Source of the DNA: Clostridia bacterium
GTDB taxonomy: Bacteria; Bacillota; Clostridia; Oscillospirales; Acutalibacteraceae
Length of the DNA: 33,674 bases
NCBI GenBank assembly: GCA_017406805.1
Contig: JAFQXU010000011.1
Location: 1 to 33,674 of the forward strand
Reading direction: 5' to 3'
How positions within the stretch are numbered: position 1 is the stretch's first letter; each line of letters starts with the position of its first letter. The notes beneath the pieces were generated by a model that searched no databases, had not been told where the DNA came from, and was given only the letters and a program-made list of their open reading frames with translations. Made by a program: the position numbers and the translations under genes. Of this stretch, positions 24,816 through 32,631 are shown piece after piece.

Positions 24816-26027
24816 ATGCCCACTATTCCCAAATTTGCGGTAGCTTTAGCAAAACTTGCAAAATCTAAGCCTAAAATTATTCCGAGTAGTTCTACTCAAA
24901 TAACTAACAAACGCAAACGAGAGACACATGACAAAATCACCAATCAACATACGAAAAGAATTAAAAGTGATACAAAACCTCTTGAAAAAGAAAAAATTAT
25001 AAAACCTATTAATCAAAGTCTTTCCAAAAAAATCAAGGGGAAAAAATCAATAACAAATTCTAATGAAATTAATGGTAAGCTTGATAAAAAAGTAGAACCT
25101 AAAGCGGATACTACTAATAAAACATCTTCAAAGAAAAAGCGTTCCAAAGAAAATAATTTAAATACTAAAACCTTAATTAATAAAATTTATAACGCCTATC
25201 ATAGAAATTTGAAAAGAGTAGAGCAAGTAAATCCTGATTTTAAACTTGAGAAAATACCATTGAAAGGTAGTTTTCGTTATTTACTACAGCAAATTGCTGC
25301 CTATAATGGTACAATTAGCGGAGAAAATGATACTTTATGTACTCCCTTTGGGGTTGCTACTGTGAAATATGAAAACGGTACTGACGGAATGCTGGATAAG
25401 CACATTATAGACCCTACTCCCACAAAATACGAAGAAATTTGTAAATCAATTGATAATGTTTTGAAAAGTGAAGATAAATTCAATAAATTTTATGATATTA
25501 TTTTGAATTATCTAAAAACTCCAGCAGACGATAAATATGCTGGTAGGAAATTATCAAATATTACTGTAGAAGAGAATAATTTTTTTAAAATAGAAAATTT
25601 TAAAAACACAGATGAATTTAAAGTCAAAATAGCAAAAAATGCCGCAACATCACTTTGTGCCATTTTTATGGTTTCGGAATCCTCAGCAAATCGCTTGTTT
25701 GAAGGAGGAAAAGTTTCTAGAGCTCTATTTGGACATGATAAACAAGATACTGTTAGTAAAAAACTTAACCTATTTCCACCATCTATACAAGGTGGTGCCA
25801 AAGTCAGTAGGAATGTTCGAGGAAGTGAAAAAAGTTTAGGCCCAGAGTGGTATTACCTTAATGATAAACTTTCTGATGACTCAAAGGATGAATCGTTTGA
25901 TTCAGAAAAAGCTAAAGAAGAACTAGCAGAGGAAATCAAAAGTAAAATTGACGATTTTTTAAAAGCTGCAAGTATATCAGATCTTACTGCGGTAAAATCT
26001 ATTATGGACCACACCAATAATAAATAA
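24816..26027 (+). CDS. Unknown protein with Lys/Arg-rich N-terminus (NLS-like motifs)
   Basis: The 403-residue protein has a polar, disordered N-terminal third rich in K, S, N and T. It contains KRKR at 32-35 and KRIK at 47-50, separated by 11 residues, the form of a bipartite nuclear localisation signal, and KKKRSK at 106-111, a monopartite form. From about residue 117 a folded helical domain follows (NLNTKTLINKIYNAYHRNL, SFRYLLQQIAAYNGT, FMVSESSANRLFEGGKVSRALFGHD), ending in an acidic helix. No signal peptide is present. I do not recognise the domain. In a bacterium living inside a eukaryotic cell such a protein could be a nuclear effector. Simple nucleic-acid binding by the basic tail is an equally good explanation. 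Confidence 0.7.
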   Translation: MPTIPKFAVALAKLAKSKPKIIPSSSTQITNKRKRETHDKITNQHTKRIKSDTKPLEKEKIIKPINQSLSKKIKGKKSITNSNEINGKLDKKVEPKADTTNKTSSKKKRSKENNLNTKTLINKIYNAYHRNLKRVEQVNPDFKLEKIPLKGSFRYLLQQIAAYNGTISGENDTLCTPFGVATVKYENGTDGMLDKHIIDPTPTKYEEICKSIDNVLKSEDKFNKFYDIILNYLKTPADDKYAGRKLSNITVEENNFFKIENFKNTDEFKVKIAKNAATSLCAIFMVSESSANRLFEGGKVSRALFGHDKQDTVSKKLNLFPPSIQGGAKVSRNVRGSEKSLGPEWYYLNDKLSDDSKDESFDSEKAKEELAEEIKSKIDDFLKAASISDLTAVKSIMDHTNNK

Positions 26028-26042
26028 GGGAAGGATATTATA

Positions 26043-26462
26043 ATGAAAAATAATTTTTGGAAATTTTTATTTACGATATGCGTGATAGCAATGTATGCGT
26101 TACCGTACAAGTCTGCCGCCTTGAAATTTGAAATTTTTGTTAGAAAAGAACTAAACAAAACTAGAATTACTTTAAGAGAAATAAATTTAACTAAACCACA
26201 ACATATGATTTTGCAATGGTCCCGTTTGGTTAACGATAAAGATATTTTTGTATTAAACAATATGGTTATAAATATTCCTGCAAATAGTTACGCCATCAGA
26301 ATAATAAAAAATCTTGCCCAAATTGATGAAATACCCACTAGCTATATCGAAGACCACTATTATGAAATTTTAAATCGCGAAGAACGCGGAAATAATGAAA
26401 TATATAGATATTTACGCAACCGTAAAATTGTTAAAAAAATCTTAAATAATAGTTCAAGTTAA
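26043..26462 (+). CDS. Small secreted protein of unknown function
   Basis: The 139-residue protein begins with a Sec signal peptide (about 1-24, FWKFLFTICVIAMYALPYKSAA). The mature part is basic and helical (KFEIFVRKELNKTRITLREINL, then IYRYLRNRKIVKKILNN) with no cysteine pairs. It lies 15 nt after the 403-aa gene in the operon, with AAGGGAAGG as ribosome site. No family was recognised. The last two genes of the operon both carry signal peptides, so part of the operon's output is destined for the outside. Confidence 0.65.
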   Translation: MKNNFWKFLFTICVIAMYALPYKSAALKFEIFVRKELNKTRITLREINLTKPQHMILQWSRLVNDKDIFVLNNMVINIPANSYAIRIIKNLAQIDEIPTSYIEDHYYEILNREERGNNEIYRYLRNRKIVKKILNNSSS

Positions 26463-26537
26463 CTTTTAAAATAGAATATAAGGATAAAATAAAAATAAAC
26501 ATATAAAAAAATAGTTTTTTAGAGGAGAAATATTTTA

Positions 26538-27050
26538 ATGAAAATAAAAAATATTATTATATTTATATTTGGTATAATTTTATCAATGCTAGTCATTTAT
26601 GTTAACGTAAGTGCCGATAACTCAATTAATATAACACAGTTAGATAAAGGTTTATTCCGATGAAAAAAAGAACATATACCCGATAGAGAAACTACTTATT
26701 TTATTTTTTCAGACGCTTCTCATTGGAATAATATAGAAAACTTTTACAGAGAGGTTGAACGTAAATTTCATATACCTGATAAACTAAAAATTTTAAATGT
26801 TCACTGTTATTTGGACAGAATACAAAATTTATATTGGTTTAAACCTAAAAAAATAGTATGGTTCATTAAAGATCTTTCTAAATTCACAAAACAAGAAGAT
26901 AGCTTAGACGGGCAATGTGCAGGAGAATACATAATAGAAACTTTCAAAAAATATGTCCTTCCTTTTTGGGAAGGTATTCCCGGAACAAGCTCTATTGTCG
27001 ATTGCTGGCCAGGTGAGCAACCCAAAGAATTTAATGTTTATTATACTTAA
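26538..27050 (+). pseudogene. Secreted protein gene interrupted by one in-frame TGA
   Basis: ATG 26538 (GAGGAG upstream) opens a signal peptide (MKIKNIIIFIFGIILSMLVI, ending VSA-DN). Codon 42 is TGA (26661-26663), and the same frame then continues uninterrupted for 128 codons to 27050. The second part has a globular look, with Trp-rich SHWNNIENF, LYWFKPKKIVWFIKDL and FWEGIPGTSSIVDCWPG. A TGG-to-TGA change is the simplest explanation. The gene ends the four-gene operon and is followed by a terminator. Reassignment of TGA is not supported, because TGG is used for Trp throughout and TGA serves as stop elsewhere. A sequencing error is possible. Confidence 0.75.
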
Positions 27051-27095
27051 TCTCATCAGTAAATAAAATTTGTAGTGAAAATTCTTCATAAATAT

Positions 27096-27143
27096 TAAAC
27101 ACACGATGCACTAGTCATAAAAACGGCTAGTGCTTGTGTTTTT
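27096..27143 (+). terminator. Bidirectional terminator
   Basis: AACAC...GCACTAG and CTAGTGC...GTGTT form a long two-part stem around 27104-27136, followed by TTTTTATT. It serves the four-gene operon and the convergent recombinase gene. Confidence 0.85.
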
Positions 27144-27145
27144 AT

Positions 27146-27874
27146 TTACCAAAGCTCAGCTAAACTTTTTAGCATAGCTTCTTTCCTCTCTTTTTCGATA
27201 CCACAATATTTAAGTGTCATTTTTTCGGAGCTATGATTCAGTATTTCTTGAAGTGTCGCCAGTGCTGACATATCACTTTTATGTATTTGCAAGAACCAAT
27301 AAGCAAAAGTTTTTCTTAAAAAATGTGTAGAACAATGATACGGCAGATTTAGTTCTTTTGCCATATTATTAAATATTTTTCTTGCACTCGATTTATCAAG
27401 TGGTCTATTTCTTCCCTTCTGGCTCTTGAAAATATATTCGTTTAATAAAAAACCACCTTTACTTTTTATGTATAAATTTACAGCAATCTTTATATTCTCA
27501 CTAATTGGTATAGAACGTCGCTTTTTAGTTTTTTGCTCGGTAATATCAATTTCTCGTTTGTAATAATAATAATTTTCAAAAAGATCTGAAAATTTTAAAT
27601 TTAGCAAATCCCCAATCCGGTAACCTGTGGTAATTCCGATTATAAACAAGCAATAATTCCTGTATTCTTTTCTATCTAAAAAATAATTTTTGATCCTTTC
27701 AATTTCCTCTAAGGTTTTAACAGAATCTGCAGGCTTCGGTTTTGGTTTATCGGAACTTTTAGATTTCAAATTTGTAAAAATATTTCCCACCGGAAACATA
27801 ATAATATTGTTGTGTGATTTTTTGTCACTAGGATGCTCTAAATCGTAAAAAGAAATCTGTGCTTCTACCAACAA
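27146..27874 (-). CDS. Tyrosine recombinase, catalytic domain with little N-terminal domain
   Basis: The 242-residue protein carries the full catalytic set: R86 in TTGYRIGDLL, a Lys around 115-118, H184 and R187 in STHFLRKTF, H214 in LNHSS and the nucleophile Y223 in LKYCGI. It should cleave and rejoin DNA at specific sites. The usual N-terminal core-binding domain is missing: only about 50 polar residues precede the catalytic fold. This is the plan of FimB/FimE-type inversion recombinases and of some short phage or ICE enzymes. Translation starts at TTG (two TTG codons follow GGAGG). An extended -10 lies upstream. It may be the former prophage integrase or a stand-alone invertase. No attachment or inversion sites were found. 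Confidence 0.88.
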   Translation of the reverse strand: MLVEAQISFYDLEHPSDKKSHNNIIMFPVGNIFTNLKSKSSDKPKPKPADSVKTLEEIERIKNYFLDRKEYRNYCLFIIGITTGYRIGDLLNLKFSDLFENYYYYKREIDITEQKTKKRRSIPISENIKIAVNLYIKSKGGFLLNEYIFKSQKGRNRPLDKSSARKIFNNMAKELNLPYHCSTHFLRKTFAYWFLQIHKSDMSALATLQEILNHSSEKMTLKYCGIEKERKEAMLKSLAELW

Positions 27875-27910
27875 TTAACCTCCATCTTATGTATAATTTT
27901 TCATACTTAT

Positions 27911-27919
27911 ATTATACCA
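27911..27919 (-). promoter_or_regulatory. Extended -10 of the recombinase gene
   Basis: On the minus strand TGGTATAAT: -10 TATAAT at 27911-27916 with the TG extension. No convincing -35 is present. The remaining interval to 28100 shows nothing else firm. Confidence 0.55.
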
Positions 27920-28100
27920 TAAATCTAAATAAAGCCGCATAAAATGTAAGAAAACATCACGGTAGATGTTACGTGTAAAAAATGAATAGTTTTAGTATAA
28001 TATTTATAATAACAGATTTCTTTTAATGTGGTATAGTTAATATAGAATATAATCGGTAACCTCTAGAATAAAACTATTAATAAAATTAAGGAAGGTAAAA

Positions 28101-29312
28101 ATGAATCTTACAAACAGTTATATATTTTTAAAAAGCCCAGATAAAAAAGACTTTCAAGTCAAAAATTCAGACGGGAAGGAAATAATCCATATAGACATTG
28201 ATTCTGTCATGTTACAAATTGAAAAACTTTTTAATATAACAAGTAATAATAAAAATAAGAGTTCTTGGTACATTCATTGTTATAATTTTTCTATTGAAGA
28301 TTGTAATGTTGAAATTAAAATTCATGAAATTAAAAACATAACATATGTAGACGTAATTTCTACTGCGAAAACTAAAACTCAGATAATTAAAAGTTTAGAG
28401 CAAATACATGACAAAATATCGGAAAGTGATATACAAAAAAAGTATATCATGATTGTTTCATATGATGCCATATCTGAGCATTATTGCAATAAAATATACC
28501 CAAAACTCAATGAATTCGAAAGAAATCTTAGACATTTGTTATCTAAAATATATACTTTAAATTTTGGTATAGAATATTATAACACTACTGTAAATAAGGA
28601 TTTGCGAGCAAAAGCAAAAGAAAGTCTTAAAGCGAAGGGTAGCCCTAGCAAAAAAAGAATTGAAATGACTAAAAAATTTTTCTACAACTTAAATTATAGT
28701 GGTATCCAATCATTGTTATTCACTAAACAATTAACACAAATCGAGGAAAAAGCTATAAATGAATTCATTAGTAACTTAAAGCCAGACGATAAATTTACAG
28801 GCAAAGAAATACGAGACATAATTGAAAGTTTTGTACCTAAAAGCGATTGGGAACGCCTTTTTAAATCAAAAATTCCTGATGATATAGAAAAAATGATAGA
28901 TGACGTTAGAAACTATCGCAACAGTATAATGCACTGCAAATTCTTTTTCAAAGACGATTATAATCAATGTAAAAAGCTTATTGCCAAACTCAATCGCAAG
29001 GTGTTAAAGGCAATCGATATTACAACCAATGAAGATTTTGCAGAGAAAAACTGGCAGGAGCTTATGGCATGTATTCCAAACATTACAGAAACCTTTGAAA
29101 AATTTTATGAAATTATGGCGAATGCAGGAAAAAAGCTGGTACAGATAAATCAAAAACTCGCACCACTATTCGAAAATAAAACATGGGAAACGAATAATAT
29201 GTTTAAAGGTATTGCTGAAATAGTAAGTAAACTATCAAATATAAATTTTTCTATGCCTAAACTTTTTCTGCCACTAATATACAACCAAACTAATGATGAC
29301 ACGAATTTATAA
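28101..29312 (+). CDS. HEPN-domain protein, candidate RNase or abortive-infection factor
   Basis: The 403-residue protein has a C-terminal half with the HEPN hallmark R-x4-H: R273-NSIM-H278 in a helix (IDDVRNYRNSIMHCKFF). A helix near 133-150 (KLNEFERNLRHLLSKIY) fits the first helix of HEPN proteins of the Apea/Swt1/Abi type. The N-terminal 120 residues are beta-rich and may bind a partner or ligand. HEPN proteins with Rx4H are usually metal-independent RNases used in defence, toxin-antitoxin and stress systems. The gene stands alone beside the recombinase gene, the usual setting for a defence cargo. AAGGAAGG precedes the ATG. No antitoxin-like partner was seen. Activity is inferred from the motif alone. 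Confidence 0.7.
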   Translation: MNLTNSYIFLKSPDKKDFQVKNSDGKEIIHIDIDSVMLQIEKLFNITSNNKNKSSWYIHCYNFSIEDCNVEIKIHEIKNITYVDVISTAKTKTQIIKSLEQIHDKISESDIQKKYIMIVSYDAISEHYCNKIYPKLNEFERNLRHLLSKIYTLNFGIEYYNTTVNKDLRAKAKESLKAKGSPSKKRIEMTKKFFYNLNYSGIQSLLFTKQLTQIEEKAINEFISNLKPDDKFTGKEIRDIIESFVPKSDWERLFKSKIPDDIEKMIDDVRNYRNSIMHCKFFFKDDYNQCKKLIAKLNRKVLKAIDITTNEDFAEKNWQELMACIPNITETFEKFYEIMANAGKKLVQINQKLAPLFENKTWETNNMFKGIAEIVSKLSNINFSMPKLFLPLIYNQTNDDTNL

Positions 29313-29454
29313 GCTACTCTACGTTTTCACTTTAAACAACTTCTTAAACGATGGCATTCGTATACCAAAATTCATTTTATACACCTCAAATTCTTTAACA
29401 GTAATCACGTTTCTGTATATAATACCATGCAAGCGTTTATATAAAAAGCGTATG

Positions 29455-29560
29455 CTTAAATTCTAATATTTTACAGCCATTTTAAATAATAAAAAAATAA
29501 AGCTTCAGTATTTTGAGTTACTTTCCGCTCATTATACTAAAACTTTTAAAATTATTTTTA
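29455..29560. repeat. Diverged intergenic repeat, left copy
   Basis: About 105 bp similar to 33101-33210 in the same orientation. Shared blocks include CTTAAA-TCTAATATTT, GCTTCA-TATTTTGAGT, CTCATTATACT and a T/A-rich tail. It contains GCTTCA..TGAG..CTCA elements that can pair. The rest of the interval 29313-29588 shows no gene. Confidence 0.6.
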
Positions 29561-29588
29561 AATATTTCTTTATTATATCAAAAACCAT

Positions 29589-29842
29589 CTACTTAACTGC
29601 CAGTTCCTCACCTAATTCTTCATCTGATAATTCCTCATCTGAACTTTCTTCAACCAAGCTATCAGACATATATTTATGATCTTCTATTTCATCAAAACAC
29701 TTGTTATAATACTTTTTTCTTCTTCTGAAAAATTATTTTCCCCCGTATAATTTACTATCGACCGCATTCTAACTAAAATAGCACCTCTATTTTTGGTTTT
29801 TATGATATTTGGAAGAATGATAAATCGATTATTTTTACACAT
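29589..29842 (-). pseudogene. Small gene with acidic tail, frameshifted at an A6 run
   Basis: ATG 29842 opens 52 codons (MCKNNRFIILPNIIKTKNRG) ending TAG at 29684. Just before that, an A6 run at 29713-29718 lies at the point where a shift of one base joins a second open stretch, CFDEIEDHKYMSDSLVEESS followed by DEELSDEELGEELAVK, stopping at 29589. The joined product of about 83 residues would have a basic N-terminus and strongly acidic tail. It lies 49 nt after the 880-aa gene, so it may belong to that transcript. Slippage at the run could restore the frame, otherwise it is a pseudogene. Confidence 0.5.
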
Positions 29843-29891
29843 AATTTAACTAAAGTACTTTTGATAAATCATTTATGTTAAATGAATAAAT

Positions 29892-32534
29892 TTATAATTC
29901 TCTTACTACTGACATTTCCTTCCGAATAGCATCTTTGTCGTATGCTAAAACATCTACCAAAGCGGCAATTTTTAAAGTTTCTGTTCTGCGCTTCATTTGC
30001 GCTCTGGTGTTTATTTTTTGCGCACTTAGAAGATTGGAACAATAAATTTCTCCGTTTACGCTATGTATGTCTGATTTTGTTATTTCTGCGACATTATCTT
30101 TTGCAAGCAACTTAAGTATATTACTTTTTTCTAATATTTCTTTCATCCACTCAACTTTACCTTCTTCAATTAATTTTTTATAAGACAAAACCTTGCTGCC
30201 CTTTTCCTCTCCCTTCTCGTAAGAGAAAGTTTCTTGAGTAGCTTTCATTATATTTAGCAAAATATTAAACATTTCTTTGAATGTGACATCTTTGGAAAAC
30301 AAACCGGCGGAAATACACTTATCAAAATATTTAAGATTTATGTTTGATTGAAAAGTCATCCCCTCGCTTCTTATATAAGTGTGCCCTATATCAGCTAGAG
30401 ATTGCAACGCAGGTTGTTTATCTTGATCGTATTTTTCCAATACTTTTTCAAGCTCATCCTTAACATTTTGCATTACAGCGTAATCCGGGTCATCTCTTTT
30501 AAGTTTATTTGCATAGTCAATAAGCTTTCTGACATTTTTAATACTTTGAAAATATTTAACATATTTAGTAGGCACAAGTACTTTTAAATCGATATCACCT
30601 GGCAGTTTTACCGTAGTGAATTTATTTATTTCTCTTGATAAGTATGAAGACAAGCTTTTCTTATCTGCAACTTGCTCTTTTCTATTCTTAGAAATTTGCT
30701 TCATAAGCGATTCCAGATATCCTAATGTTATGGTTACGCAGTTGTTACTATCTCTTTGTATAAGCCCCAAAGCGTTGGCAGACAGCTTTTTGAATTTTTT
30801 GCTTTCTTTTGATAAATCAAAAATATGCGGAAGATTATTTTCGGGTTTGCTTGACTCGAATAACTTATATTCACCATCGCAAATAATCGCTAAATTTGCA
30901 TGACCTGTGGATTCATGGTCATCGTATTTACGGAGTTCCTGATTAATAACAAAATATATCATTCCGTTATTTTTGGAAGCATATTTTAAATATCTAATTT
31001 TATCCCAATAGTGCTTATCGTTTCTTTCTGATGGTGTCGACAAAGAATAATATATTTTTACGCAATCGTCAAGATCCGGAAAAGACCTTTCTAGATACCT
31101 TATAAATAGCTTAACAAAATTTTCGGAAAATCCTCCGGAACCGTATAAATCATAGTGGCCTCTACTATTATCTTTCTCAATTAAAATACCTGCATCTTTT
31201 AATTTTTCGAATGCCGCATTAGCCTCATCAACTGTTTGAGATAAAGATTTTCTCTTTCCGGTTTCATCAAGTTTATTCTCGTCCCACTTTTTAGATAAAT
31301 TTTTATTAATTTCATTATTTTTTTCGTTTTTCTTTAGTTCGCTCCTCTTTTCGTCAAATTTAGAATCTTCATTTTTCATTTCGCTTATTATTTCATAAGT
31401 GTTAATTAATTTTAATTCGTCATTTGTTTGCTTTTTCCATGAATTAAAATAAGAAATGGCAATTTTTAATTTTTTTTCAAGCGTTTTTGATTTTATATCA
31501 TTGAGATAATTTTCATCCGGCAATTCATAATACTTTTGATTTTTAAAAACATCAATTAACTTTTCTATTCCTTTTTCACCTTCAATTTTTTTAATATTAG
31601 AAATAACCTCGATTCCTTTAAGTTTACTTATTTCATTCTTCCAGTTGTTTGATTTATTTAAAGACTTTATAAAACTTTCACTCCAGCTAATATTATCAAG
31701 AGAAAATTTAAATTTTTCTTGCAAAGCTTTTCCATAATTTTCATTCATTAAATATACATATTTACAAACCCCGATAAAACATAAAAATGCATGAAGTATA
31801 ACGTCTTTTGCGGTTTTAAATAATTCTTCTTTAGATTTGGATGGATAATAAACTTTTTCTGTAAATAATAAATCTTTAAAATCAGGTAAATTACTACCAA
31901 ATTTTAAACATTCGCTTATTTCTTCCGATTTTCTGTTTATCCATCTTTTAAAATTTTGGAGCGATTTATAAAATACTTCAAAAAATTTTTTTCTCATCTT
32001 TACTCGCGTTAAAATATCAGCATGAGAAGCATTTTTATAAATGCTTACATATTTTAAAATATCATCAACGAGTTCATTAGTATTGTTAAATTCCTTTATT
32101 AAAAAATTCAAATCTGAAATATCAACTTTTTCTAACGCTTCACCAAGTTTTTTCTCATATTTTATTAGATCTTTTACTTTTAAGTAAAAATCTTTAAAAA
32201 TACAATTTTTTAATATGAATTTCATCACACCTTTGGAATTAGGATACTGCAGTCCGCTATTATGATGCATTCCTTTAATTGCACCAAGCGATATTGAATT
32301 CCGTGCTGTTATACCCAGCTGCCCTTTAAATACATTTGTATCAAATTGCCTAAAAGGTTTATCCGACTTAATTTCAGGGCCGTTAACGTCTGCACTTTCA
32401 GCACGCAGCAGTATCAAAATTAAGGCGCTCTGCTGAAGTTTTAGTTTAAACTCAGACAGTTTTTCATTATTTTCATTCCACACCCCTGAATTTACATACT
32501 TTTTTACCCATACTTCGAACGCCTTTTCGCTCAT
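29892..32534 (-). CDS. Large protein with candidate CE-clan cysteine protease/acetyltransferase domain
   Basis: The 880-residue protein has no signal peptide or membrane span. Residues 1-110 form a compact start (VWVKKYVNSGVWNENN); 110-430 are helical and Lys-rich. Residues about 440-640 hold the candidate catalytic domain. After a strand MIYFVINQEL come H545 (STGHANLAII), E560 (YKLFESS) and C599 (RDSNNCVTITLGYLESL), with Q593 six residues before the Cys. Order, spacing and the glutamine reproduce the His-Glu/Asp-Gln-Cys arrangement of CE-clan enzymes such as Ulp1 and YopJ. The remainder is helical. CE enzymes from bacteria commonly act as effectors that remove ubiquitin-like proteins or acetylate host kinases. 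The gene has its own TTGACG/TATACT promoter under a palindrome and GGGAGG ribosome site. Family assignment needs structural support. Confidence 0.65.
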   Translation of the reverse strand: MSEKAFEVWVKKYVNSGVWNENNEKLSEFKLKLQQSALILILLRAESADVNGPEIKSDKPFRQFDTNVFKGQLGITARNSISLGAIKGMHHNSGLQYPNSKGVMKFILKNCIFKDFYLKVKDLIKYEKKLGEALEKVDISDLNFLIKEFNNTNELVDDILKYVSIYKNASHADILTRVKMRKKFFEVFYKSLQNFKRWINRKSEEISECLKFGSNLPDFKDLLFTEKVYYPSKSKEELFKTAKDVILHAFLCFIGVCKYVYLMNENYGKALQEKFKFSLDNISWSESFIKSLNKSNNWKNEISKLKGIEVISNIKKIEGEKGIEKLIDVFKNQKYYELPDENYLNDIKSKTLEKKLKIAISYFNSWKKQTNDELKLINTYEIISEMKNEDSKFDEKRSELKKNEKNNEINKNLSKKWDENKLDETGKRKSLSQTVDEANAAFEKLKDAGILIEKDNSRGHYDLYGSGGFSENFVKLFIRYLERSFPDLDDCVKIYYSLSTPSERNDKHYWDKIRYLKYASKNNGMIYFVINQELRKYDDHESTGHANLAIICDGEYKLFESSKPENNLPHIFDLSKESKKFKKLSANALGLIQRDSNNCVTITLGYLESLMKQISKNRKEQVADKKSLSSYLSREINKFTTVKLPGDIDLKVLVPTKYVKYFQSIKNVRKLIDYANKLKRDDPDYAVMQNVKDELEKVLEKYDQDKQPALQSLADIGHTYIRSEGMTFQSNINLKYFDKCISAGLFSKDVTFKEMFNILLNIMKATQETFSYEKGEEKGSKVLSYKKLIEEGKVEWMKEILEKSNILKLLAKDNVAEITKSDIHSVNGEIYCSNLLSAQKINTRAQMKRRTETLKIAALVDVLAYDKDAIRKEMSVVREL

Positions 32535-32598
32535 CTTTAATTTCCTCCCATAAAATTATTAATAATTTTAATTTACTTAGTATTTTGAAAAATAGTGT

Positions 32599-32631
32599 TT
32601 ATAGTATACTATAAGTTTTGGTAATCGTCAA
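32599..32631 (-). promoter_or_regulatory. Promoter and palindromic operator of the 880-aa gene
   Basis: On the minus strand TTGACG (32626-32631), 17 nt, TATACT (32603-32608). A perfect 16-bp palindrome, TTATAGTATACTATAA at 32599-32614, covers the -10 element, so a repressor bound there would block transcription. Confidence 0.75.

Noticed and set aside
25853-26260. 135-codon minus-strand open frame opposite the 403-aa and 139-aa genes
   Set aside because: Lies antisense across two well-supported genes of the operon and lacks a ribosome site.
26661-26663. Reassignment of TGA to Trp (code 4) suggested by the in-frame TGA
   Set aside because: TGG is used normally for Trp, including adjacent TGG codons in the 482-aa gene, and TGA is a sensible stop for the CaaX protein and the DUF4143 gene. 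Other broken genes contain TAA and TAG, so mutation is simpler.
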